Shown: piece by piece, positions 1 to 10,900 of the stretch | Position numbering within the stretch: position 1 is the first letter of the stretch | How the letters are laid out: every line of letters starts with the position of its first letter | NCBI RefSeq assembly: GCF_020497125.1 | Contig: NC_059077.1 | Location: 19,166,840 to 19,230,839, forward strand | DNA: 64,000 nucleotides | Source: Mauremys mutica | Lineage: Eukaryota; Chordata; Testudines; Geoemydidae | Reading direction: 5' to 3' | Made by a program: the position numbers and the translations under genes | The notes under the pieces: model-generated | Told to the model about the DNA's origin: nothing | Database searches by the model: none | What the model saw: the letters and a program-made list of their open reading frames with translations, nothing else

Positions 1-1019
1 GCAGACAATCCAACAGCTTCAGAAGTATACCCCAAAAATATTACTTTGTGGGAAGTACTATGAAAGTATAAATAACTACAGAGTTCTTTAAATAGAGGCC
101 ACTCTCCTTATTAAATCTCTCTGCTCACCTCTGTAAAAACGACTACCAATCAAGCATGCAGCAAAGTAGAATCTAGGTTTCTCCAACTTTCAGGTCTGTG
201 GTTAAATCAGAAGTAGTAAGCAAGCAAGAAGCTTTTAAATCTGAGGTATCAAAGGAACTGTAGGTGTACAGTTAATTTACCTACTTTCAGATTATATCAA
301 ACGGCTGTTTAACCATTTTCCATATTTATTGAAATCATCATTACTTCTTCATAGCAAATTGTGTTATTACGTTTTTTCCATATGAAGATGTGTTAGAATT
401 CAACAGGAGCTCAGTAGGGATAACTTACATGGCTCCATAAATGCTGTCCCGTATTCTCTATCACTTTCTCTCCTTAAAAAGTATGAATTGGTAATAAATC
501 TATAAAACCAAAATATGTTTTCGAATTTGGTTTAAACTGTCACAAAAACCAATACATACTATAAAATGGACAAATGAAAAAAATCAATTATCTCAGGAAA
601 GGGAAATGGTCAGGAACTGGGACCAGCAGACACAGTGGGGGAGTGCAAGGAAGAGATCCTGAGGGGTCTCCTGCACCCTTACAGCAAAGCAGCAACAAGA
701 GCCCTCTCTCCCCCCAGGAGGAGGGAGAGCAGCAAAGATTATGGGGGCTACTATGGGCCCTGTGCATCATGCCACAGGGAGCAGCATTAGTTGCCCTTTT
801 AAAAACATAAATATAAATAAATATAAATCTTCCAATGACAGTGAGTTGAAATGTTTTTCCTAGAAGGGCTGGGGAGCATGAAGAGAGGGAATCTGCGGTA
901 AATAAAGGGCTGTGAAGAAACGTGCTTGCCTGAGGCACAGGAGGGAATTGTTTTCCCAGGGGAAGGCAGAAGAAGTGATACTGTAACTTTTGACAAATTG
1001 GATATTTATTGTCTGTCTT
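1..1019. other. TXNL1 intron 6, left part: nothing recognised
   Basis: AT-rich intronic sequence. Short open frames at 574-1070 on both strands have no recognisable domain. The missing TXNL1 terminal exons are not here. Confidence 0.6.
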
Positions 1020-1120
1020 TTTTGCAAGCATCTTGGAGCATAGACTCTCTGCTAGTACAGTGCCTAGCACAATGGGGTCCCAATCCTCGCTGGGGCCTTT
1101 AGGTTTTCCCCAATAAAATA
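1020..1120 (+). repeat. L2-like LINE 3' end fragment
   Basis: Contains AGTGCCTAGCACAATGGGG and the following TTTCCCCAATAAAAT. Related copies occur at 15580-15690 (GCGCCTAGCACAATGG) and 48380-48490 (diverged). The similarity is to the conserved 3' end of L2-type elements as I remember it. Confidence 0.5.
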
Positions 1121-2010
1121 CTATTACACGGGGGGAAGATGTTCACTGTGGCAATGACATCGTAATATCTTAGCACCCAGTCCTTGAAACTCTTGGGCAC
1201 ATGCTTACCATTATGAAAGCGAGTAGTTCTACAGAAGTCAATCTAACTGTTCTCATATTTAAAGTGAAGCATGCGTCTTTGCAGGACTGGGGACTTTATT
1301 TGCATCCATCATTTCCTGATGATGCATCCGCTACCTGAATCAAATTTTGGTCAATTTTTCTCTGATGTACAAGTCTTCACGTAACAGTTGAAACCAGCAC
1401 TTCAGAGAGCAACACTGGATCAGGCACCTTTTTGGTGCCAAGACCTCTGTCCCTCTATGTCTAGGAGCTACTTACCTGCATCATGCCCCCACTATGAAAC
1501 CCACAGGAAGTTTTTTAAATTAGTTATATTATATTGTTCAGTTAACAATTAAATGTAGATTCCACAGTTAACAGGATGTTGTTCATATACTGTTTAATAA
1601 GATAAATTTACAAATGCATACAAGATTTTCACACCTAAGAACCCATGAGCCTGCAGGAGACTATTGGGAATTAACAAGCAGCAGATAGGAGAAAAAACTT
1701 GAAACTGACCACAGTGCAGACAAAGAACCATTACTATATGGATATCAGTCTGTACTAAATGCTAAGTTGGTACAACATGCACATTTCATTTTAAGACTGT
1801 CCATATAACCTGTCCGTGCAAATGCTATGATCTTGTCAAATAGTGATTCACATGTTATACTGTGAGCTTCTGTGACTACTGGATATGATTCAATCTGGCT
1901 ATTGTGGCTTTGTTGGGAAGCATTACATTCCAGCTAGTTGTCAGAGCATGTCCGTGACCAACCTCTGTTGGAAAAAAAAAAAAAAAAGGGGATGTGGCCT
2001 GCAATTCATT

Positions 2011-2209
2011 TAGGTAATATGTAATAATTGGAGATATACCAATCTCCCAGAACTGGAAGGGACCTCGAAAGGTCATTGAGTCCAGCCCCCTGCCTTCACT
2101 AACAGGACCAATTTTTGCCACAGATCTCTAAGTGGCCCCCTCAAGGATTGAGCTCACAACCCTGGGTTTAGCAGGCCAATGCTCAAACCACTGAGCTATC
2201 CCTCCCCCC
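2011..2209 (-). mobile_element. tRNA-derived turtle-type SINE (subtype with CTAGTGAAGGCAGGGGGCTG tail)
   Basis: Reverse-strand copy with a pol III A-box region (GGGAGGGATAGCTCAGTGGT) and B-box (GGTTGTGAGCTCAATCC), then a LINE-like tail containing the GACCTTTCGAGGTCCCTTCC core. Nearly the same sequence occurs in plus orientation at 4396-4599. Confidence 0.9.
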
Positions 2210-2479
2210 GCAAAGTAGTACATAAGTAGTGGTCTGGAGAGCAGACAATTCCACAATCACAAGGACAACTTTGGCTAAAAACCCAACCCTATTCAATGGC
2301 TAAGTGAAGGCAGCAATTTGGGGGAAAAAAGATATGCATAATAAATGGAAAAGAGGGGAAATAGACAATATAAATTAGTAAATTATGAGGTGCAGAAAAT
2401 TGATAAGGGAAGGCACAGTCATGAGAAAAAAAATCAATGCCTGACAAAGATAAGGACAAGAAAGAGTAATCTCCCCCAA

Positions 2480-3800
2480 CCTCCTGGCTGAGGTGGAGCT
2501 CAACTCCACTGATGTTAATTTAATAAATTTTGGAATACCAGGGAAAATCCAGAAGTCTGAAAAATTGCTAATGTTGCCTTTTTTTGAATATTGGCACAAG
2601 CAGGATGACCTGGATAACTATAGGCAGATAGTTGACATCAACCCAACGCAAGATAAAGGAATCACTGCTATAGGATTCAATTAATATAGAATAGCAATAT
2701 AACTAATGCCAGTCAACATGGTTTTATGAAAAATAGGTAATTTCAAACAAACCCAATTTCATTTTTTGACAAGATAAGTTTGGTTGAAAGGCAGCTGCAT
2801 AGATGTAATACACTTAGACTTTTGTAAAGCATTTGACTTAATATCACACAACATTGTAATTAAAAATCAGCACTATACTGTACCAAACCACAGGTTATAT
2901 GGATTAAAACTGGCAAATGATGATATCTCAAGAAGTAGTTGTCAATGGGGGTGTTTCTATCGGTGTTCTACAGGATCTGTATTAGGCCCAATGCTATTCA
3001 ACATCATCACCAATGATCTAGAAGTAAATATGGAGTATCTGCTGATAAAGTTGGGGATGACACAAAGATTAGTGGAGTGATAAATGATAGGACTGTCATA
3101 CATCTGGATTTGGTAAACCAGGCCCATTCAAAACAGTGAGTTTTAACATAGACAGATGCAAAGTTACACATGTAGGAACAAGGAATGCAGGCTGTACCTA
3201 TAAAATGGAGGACTGTACCCTGGAAAACAGTGACTGAAAAGGATTTAGGAGTCACAGTGGACAAGCAACTCAACATAAGCTCCCAGTGTGATGATGTGGC
3301 AAAAAGGGCTGATGCAATCCTTTGATGTACGAACAGTGGCGTGGTGAATAGAAAGGTAATTTTACCTCTGTATACAACAATACTGCATCTAGTTTGATGT
3401 CCACATTTTGAAGAGGATGTGGGGAAGATACCGAAAAGAGCCACAAAAAAAGTATGAGGGTTAGAGAAAATGCACTAAAAGTGAAAGACAAAGATCCCAA
3501 GCTATTCAGTTTATCAAAAAGATTCAGAAATTATCTGATTAAAGTATGTAAGAACCTTCTCAGGAATAAAATGCTGGGTACTAGAGGGCTGTTTAATTTA
3601 GCAGCCAACAGCAAAACAAGAACTGATGCCTGGAAGTTGAAGCTAGACAAATTCACATTTTAAAAAAAGGGGCTTTATTTCTAAACAGAGAGTGAATAAC
3701 CATCAGGAACAAACTACTAAAGGAAGTACCCAAATGCCCTTCTGGAAGATGTGCTTTATACAAACAAGTTATTGAGTTCAGTACAGTGATAACCCAGAGA
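2480..3800 (+). mobile_element. CR1 LINE fragment (RT region and 3' part), degraded
   Basis: The plus strand encodes a broken CR1-type reverse transcriptase: VIHLDFCKAFDLISHNI near 2805-2860 and GSVLGPMLFNIITNDLEV near 2965-3030. Later come the DLGVTVDKQLN-type segment near 3245-3275 and a C-terminal piece around 3550-3660. Stops and frameshifts make it non-functional. It lies in TXNL1 intron 6, antisense to the gene. Confidence 0.85.
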
Positions 3801-3829
3801 AATGTAATGCCTTGTGACATACACAACGT

Positions 3830-4308
3830 GATTCAGCCGAAGAAAGGTGAACACACCCCAGAATATTAGCAGCAGTGTTGTATGTAAGACAAGGGACATA
3901 ACTGTTCCACTCTACAGAGCACCTGCATTAGAATACTGTGTCCAGTTCTGGATGCCACACTTTAGTACATGTATAAATTGGAGAGAGTACAGAGGAGAGC
4001 AACTAAAATAATAAAAGGTTTAGAAAACCTGACCTATGAGGAAAGGTTAAAAAACTGAGCATGTTTAGTTTTAATCTGCAACATGGGAGACAGAGAACGT
4101 TTTTCCCAATATCTAACTTAACTATAAGGGTAGTTAAGCACTAGAGTGGGCTTCCAAAGGAGGTTCTGGAATCCCCATCATTAGATTTTTAAGAACAGAC
4201 TGGACAAACACCTTGCAGAGACAGTCTAGGTTTACTTGGTCCTACCTCAGCACAGGGGACTGGACTCGATGACTTTAAGGTCCCATCCAGCCCTAGATTT
4301 TGATAATT
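3830..4308 (+). mobile_element. CR1 LINE 3' end, second copy
   Basis: The sequence resembles the CR1 C-terminal and 3'UTR region: the stretch near 3940-4060 (GTCCAGTTCTGG, GAGGAAAGGTTAAA) through to the 3' tail ending AAGGTCCCATCCAGCCCTAG. It ends in GATTTTGATAATT at 4308, which forms one arm of a near-perfect inverted repeat. No intact reading frame. Confidence 0.75.
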
Positions 4309-4397
4309 AATTTAAGGCAAGAAAGGGACTATAAGACATCCAGTTGGACTTACAGAATTATCAAAATCTAGGGATGGATGGGACCTTAAAGTCATCG
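4267..4397. repeat. 42-bp inverted repeat with 47-base loop
   Basis: Arm 1 at 4267-4308 and arm 2 at 4356-4397 are reverse complements with one mismatch in 42. They flank a 47-base loop. The arms are a CR1-type 3' tail, and arm 2 ends exactly where a SINE begins. The near identity suggests a recent or gene-converted structure. Confidence 0.9.
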
Positions 4398-4599
4398 GGG
4401 GGAGGGATAGCTCAGTGGTTTGAGCATTGGCCTGCTACACTCAGGGTTGTGAGTTCAATCCTTGAGGAGGCCACTTAGGGATCTGGGGCAAAAAACTGGT
4501 CCTGCTAGTGAAGGCAGGGGGCTGGACTCGATGACCTTTCGAGGTCCCTTCCAGTTCTAGGAGATTGGTATATCTCCAATTATTACCTATTACCTATGT
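4396..4599 (+). mobile_element. tRNA-derived turtle-type SINE
   Basis: Full-length-looking SINE. The head contains GGGAGGGATAGCTCAGTGG, the B-box GGTTGTGAGTTCAATCC and the tail AGGTCCCTTCCAGTTC, and the terminal repeats TTATTACCTATTACCTA. It joins directly to the inverted CR1 tail at 4397. Confidence 0.92.
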
Positions 4600-4770
4600 T
4601 TGGCATAAGTGTGTAGTCACTCTGAAATGATAAGACTGTTATAAGAAAACCTGGCTAAGCTTTGAAACCTTTGTCACCTCAATTATTTTGTCCCAGAGTA
4701 TTTTAAAGTAGACTTCCAAACTTCATATAGCTACATTTGCATGAAGCTTGGAAGAGAAAGCTTTACTTAC

Positions 4771-4943
4771 AGTTACGCTGTTAACATTCTGAAATTTTAC
4801 ATAGCGAAGCTGGACAATACCATCTTCTTTTATATCATCCAGCGTTAGTTCCAAGGCTTGGGTTGGTTCACTTCTTTCTGCCTCTTCAAAGTCCATAGAT
4901 CGGGGAAGGTTGATGAAGATCTTTATATACTTGGGACCTTGAC
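4771..4943 (-). CDS. TXNL1: TXNL1 exon 6
   Basis: 173 bases, phase 1 in and phase 0 out, residues 188-245. It covers GPKYIKIFINLPRSMDFEEA, the acidic DDIKEDG stretch and RYVKFQNVNSVT of the PITH domain. The donor is GTAAGTAA at 4770-4763. This is the last TXNL1 exon visible; the next lies beyond position 1. Confidence 0.95.
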
Positions 4944-7900
4944 CTGTGTTAAAAACAAATTAGCAATTTTAAGTAACTGAACCACATTTTAAAGTATAAA
5001 ATTCCAAACACATCTTTAGGACAGTTTGTTATATAAACACCTAGTGATAATTAAATATTTTAGTTTTGAAACATAAAAATGTGGTTTCTGTACTTATATC
5101 TTGCATAGATTCAGAAATTTGTACTCTAATGTATTGTCAATATAAATATCTGTGCCATATCAAAAATAAAAAATAGGGATAGCATGAGATTACATTAAAA
5201 ATTTTTTAAACAAAACAAGTCTATTGTATGGATTCTTTCCCTCCCCCCTAATTTTAACGAAGCTGCTACAGGACTTCCAGAGAGCAATACGATCCATACT
5301 GTCCTCTTGCCATGAATACAACATGAATGCTAATAGTTATAATGATACTGCTCAGAAAACATGACATGCGGCTATTAGATTCAGGATGCTAAAATAAGAG
5401 TCTAGTTAAACCTGGGAGAACACTTAAGCCTTTAAAAATGGTGTAAGCAGAACTTATTAGGAACAATTTGATGGAATGAAGGAACAGATGCATTTTACTT
5501 ACCATTATCTGGCCCTTGAAGTTTCATAGAATAAAGCTTGACAGGTTGATTAAAAGCTACAGTAATAAGGAGCTGTAGAGAAAAAGTTTGTGATAAAGTA
5601 TTTTTGAATGCAGAAGATTTTGAAATGCAGAAAAAATATTTAAACTAGAAAAATAAGTCAAAACTCTGTTTAGTTCAGGAAAAGTAGCTGTGATTGCCAG
5701 GATGTGATTAATATTCTCAGTCTTTTTATGCAGGTATTATTAGAGACTAGGGAATATCCTCTTACACTGTTTGTAAGAAGGGTCATTTTAATGATAGCCA
5801 TTCTACTAGAACCCTGAACCAAGTATCTCAGAGATTTTGGCCAACACTTGTGAAAATGGGTACCTAAAGTTAAGAGTCCTAACCCAAAAATCTTGGGCAA
5901 GATTTTGAAAAGATTTTGAAACTAGTAATTTTGGGTGCCTCAATTTTTGGATGCTTCATCTGAGATGCCTTAATGAGGCCCAATTTTCCAGACTGTGGAG
6001 TATCCAATGGTTTCCAAACCTCTGAATACGAGTTTAAGAGCTTAACTTTAGATACCCATTTTCAAAAAAATCTCACCCAAATCCCTGAAAGACTCCACAA
6101 ATTTAGAATTCTGTTTAATATCAAAACATTTTATGAAGCATCAAGAGCCGTGTTTTATGTAAAGGAAAAAACATTTAAAAGCTATGTGAGATTACGGTTT
6201 TCACTGATTTTAAAGTTTTCTTCCCCAAGTCAATTCTCCACTGTTTAAAATAAACCCTTGAGCGTTCAATTAATATCTAGTAACAGGTTTACTGCATTCA
6301 TCATCAAGTGCAGGGGTAGGCAAATGACGGCCTGTCAGAACTTTTAATTTGGCCCCTGAGCTCCTGCCAGAGAGTGGGGTTGGGGGCTTGCCCCCGTCCT
6401 GTGCTCCTGCCGGAGAGCGGGGTCAGGGGCTTGCCGTGCAGCTCCCAGAAGCGGTGACATGTCCCCGCTCCAGCTCCTACGTGTAGGGACAGCCAGAGGC
6501 TCCGCATACCATCCCCACAGCTCCCATTGGCCAGGAACTGTGACCAATAGGAGCTGCATGGGCAGTGCCCGCAAATGGGGCAGCGCACAGAACCACCTGG
6601 CTGAGCCTCCGTGTAGGAGCTGTAGGGGGGACATGCCGCTGCTTCCTGTAACTGCCTGAGGTAAGCGTCACCTGGAGCCTGCAACCCTGAGCCCACACCT
6701 CAACCCCCTGCCCTAGCCCTGATCCCCCTCCCACTCTCTGAACCCCTTGGTCCCAGCCTGGAGCACCCTCCTACACCTCAAACCCCTCATCTCCCCCCAG
6801 AGCCTGCACCCAAAACCAGAGCCCTCAACCCCACTCTGCCCCAGCCCCCTGCCCTGATCCCCCCCCCGCCCGCTGAACCCTTCGGTCCCAGCCCAGAGCA
6901 GTCTCCTGCACCCCAAATCCCTCATTCCCAGCCCTACACCAGAGCCCGCTTCCCCAGCTGGAGCCCTCACCCATCCCCAGCCCCCAATTTTGTGAGCATT
7001 CATGGCTCACCATACAATTTCTATACCCAGATGTGGTCTTCAGGCCAAAAAGTTTGCCCCCCCTCCCCCTGAAAGTTTTGCCCCCCCCCCCGATCAAGTG
7101 TATAGTTTATTATTGTAGGCTTGCTGCTGGTAAGTACTGTGTTGTTTGGCGTTTGGTTAGCCAGAAAGAGAAAGATAGAAAGAGCTATTAGTCTCCAGAC
7201 ACAAGTTATATCTCCTGCTTTTTAATCCCAAGACTACTGTAAACATATAAAAATTAGAAAACTGTATTAGACCAATACAATGAAAAAACTGCCCTTTAAA
7301 CTTATATTCAACCTCTGAAACAAACTGAAATTATACCTGCTCGTCACAGTCAGATTCCAGGTAGGTAGAGTCTTTACGTAAACAGTTATCAAATCCATGT
7401 TCATCACTTTCATTAAGACATTCACAGCCAGCTTTATTAATAAATGGCATTAAATCCATCTGAAAAAGAAAGAGCCAACAGTATTGCTTGCTGGGTGCTT
7501 GAAAATCTGCCATCTACTAATTTAAAAGGATTAGTCAATATGTGGATGAGTGAAACTCCTCATTGTATATAGGAGATAAAATAATAAAACTGGTCAGACA
7601 ACTTAATTAGGAACACAAAACATTCAAGCATTGATCTTACATTTTAGTTAAACTCCCCCACCCTTTCCAAATTTTATAATCACATATTCCCTGGAATGCA
7701 AATTCACAGAAGTCCACAGCAAGAGAGACCAATAATAAAGTGAATTATCTAAGGCTGTATTTTGGTTTAAGCACAAAAACTATATCCTAAAAAAATATTC
7801 ATAATGCATTTGCAAAACAGGCATAAAGACTGAAGCTTTAACCAAGTCCAAAAGTAAGCCTACTCAAAGATGAATTGTGTACAGTTAATGGAACAGCTTA

Positions 7901-10900
7901 GAATGCTATCACTGTAAATTTTACTAGACTCCACCTGCAGAGATAATCTTGTTACCTCTCACATGTAGTGCTGAAAAAGAAGCTGCTAGTTTATAAAAGG
8001 CTTTGATGATGAGATTGCACTCATTTCTAACAAGTTTTAGTATTTAATTAAGATTGTTTCATCAGGCATTAAGAATTCCCCAGCCCTTTTCCTTGTGCCT
8101 ACTAGCTTTCAGTACAGCAAATAGCAGCAAATGCTTGATTCATTGAAGAGTAGATTTCTTCATGGTTGAACTTTTTCTTATGAAGTATCCAACTAAGGGT
8201 ATTTGCATCATGAAAGAAAAACATGGAAATAACACCAACTATATACCAATAGGATACAAAATCTAGATCAAGATATACTCAAGATAATATCTTGGGGGGA
8301 AAAAAACACCACTTTTTTCTCTGAAAAGATAAGAGTCTATTGTGCCTTCAAGAAGGCTTAAGTTCTGATATGGACCACTAAAAAGCTGTGACATCACTGT
8401 GTAATGCAGTGAAGTACACAGCTAATAACTCAATGGAATTCTTTACTAGGTTTGCACACTCGAATTTTCAAACTTGTTTAAAAAATATTCCACCCCCACG
8501 AAGAGGCAAAAAAAAATACATTACCAAGGACAATGTATATGCTCAGTTTATAGCTTTAATATTCAGTTGTTTTCCAACTCTTGTTATGAAAAATGAGGTG
8601 GCCAGAATTCCATCCTCCCCTCAGCTGGGAAGGTGGATTTCATGCTTTCCTTACTCAAAATCTTTTGAGCCTTCTGTTTAAAAAGCTTTCCAGACAATTA
8701 TCACCTTTATGTAGAGGCTGAACTTAGAAAAAAATCTGTTCATTTTATGAAGTTACCCAAGTTTCAAAAAAGCAGATGCATACCTACTTTGTGCTCATGT
8801 TACTTAAATTACTTCTAATGTGTTTTGGGCTGTGAAGCTAAAAAACAGCCTTTTGCCTCTTTGTATTACAATGTTGCCATGCTGAATGTTACACTAATGT
8901 AAGTATTTACATTCACAACTAGACACAACACTAACGCTGATACCATAGTGTGTAATTGAACTGTTGCAAATTCAAGTGGCCTGTATTCCTACTGTTTATT
9001 TACATAAGAACGATTCAACAGGAAGAGTATGTTATTTGTATTTGTATGGTAGATGTCTCTATTTAGCTATGAATTTGAAGTACTTAACATCCAAGGAGAT
9101 GTGAAACCTAAAATTGTTAAATGTAAAAACACAACTACTATTCGGAGTTAAGTTTAATGTATTATATTTCCTAATACTTAATACGAACCTTCATACTACT
9201 GTAGTGAAGCTATCATGTTATTGAATCTATTTGCGGTTTTAGTGTTTCTGAAATATAATACCAGGTATTCAATCAAAAGTGTTTTTATATTGCAGCCAGA
9301 ACAATAAACCATCCCCTTTTAAGCAGAAACATTATACCAAATATTGCTCAGAGAATGCCACCTCAGATGACAGCTCTATCAGAGTGTTTTGTCACATTAA
9401 GTTTCTCATTTACATGTGTTTGTTGGTACAGCTGTCAGACATGCTTAAGATTTGCAGTGCACAGTTGCCTTAGGGTAACATGAAAACAAGCAGAACAGCA
9501 CTTTCAGGGAATGATTTTTTTTCTTAAGTATTTCAAACCATATTACTCTTTAGCATCATAGTTTGGCAACAGTGACTCAAAACTCCAAGTATCCAGCTAA
9601 AAGGTTTGATTTGTCTGAAAATTAATGGAATTACCACAAAAAAATATTTAGAAACAGTGTTTCCAAAGTGTTTGGATAAAACAAATTAATTTTATTGTCA
9701 AAAAAAAGGACACCTGTCAGGTTATTTAGGCCCAACACAGCTATTATGACACTATGGCTTTATAAAAAAGCAGCAATGTTTCCACAAACTTTCAAATTCC
9801 AGTTCAGTTTCTGTTGAATTAGATATTCCCGTGCAGCTTTTGCAATTCAAGCATTTCAGCGAAGTGCTAACAAGAACCAGACAACTTCTGGTTTTCACTG
9901 ATCAAGCAGAAATATTAGAGGAAATCAGCCTAAAATAATGTTTTAAAACTTTACCAGTTTTGTTTTTTTCTTAATTTTGTGCATTAACATGCAAGAGAAA
10001 AAGGGTAAAAAAGTCAATTTTTCATATATCAGTTTTAAAATATGGACTTCCCTCCAAATCTTAGTACATGAAGTTAAAATGCTGTCTACTCCAGCCCTCT
10101 CATTAGTTGCTGTGTGACGAAATGTTGAAAAACAACCATTAGGAATAAAGGTAGTTCAAGGAGATATTTTAATAAAACACACTTACTAACAGAGATAAGT
10201 GAGGAGAAATTAAAAAAAAACAACATTCAAGCAGAACACTTTCTAAATCAAGCTTCACCACATTTTCAGTAAGGCATGAGAAGTTCTAACAAGCCAAGGA
10301 AAAATGTTAGCTCTTTTTCATACTTACTCTTTCCATTTTAAAGTTACCATGTTTTCTATATGTATGCATGCAGTTTAAATTTAAATTTTCAAGGTGTCTA
10401 TACGACATATTTCTCTAAACATTCCCCCCTGGCATGAATTTACCTTAATTTCTTGAATATTGATGCCTCAAGCAAAAAGTTTTATGTATCCTGTGACTAT
10501 GCTATGCCACAATTTTCTGCAACAGACTAAAAACTAGTGTTTAGTTTTAAAGATATAATCTGTAGCTTTTAGAAAATTCATAAAAGATTATGCACAAATC
10601 ACTCCATAGAAAAGGATGAGAGAGAAGTGAAACAAATTCAGGTTACCTAGAACTGTACTTGCCCATTCCTATTCTGCTGTGATACTGTAACCCACACAGA
10701 ACTCCTTTTTAGACCTTTTTTTGTACAACCCCGAAACAAGAGCTACTTTATATTGCTCTGTTATGCGGTGAGGGAGGAATCAGGTAAACAGAGTTTGGCA
10801 GTATGGTCCAGTTTTGCAAATATTCTTAGAAACTATTAATGAACAAACTATGATAAGCCACCAGACCACTCCATCTAATAAGCAGCTTCCAACAAGATTC

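Noticed and set aside
4396..4470. A tRNA gene
   Set aside because: It has A and B boxes but no cloverleaf with a proper acceptor stem and anticodon, and continues into a LINE-like tail; it is a SINE head. The same holds for the other SINE copies.
1..4770. Search for TXNL1 exons 7 and 8
   Set aside because: No sequence matching the remaining C-terminal part was found; they should lie to the left of the window.
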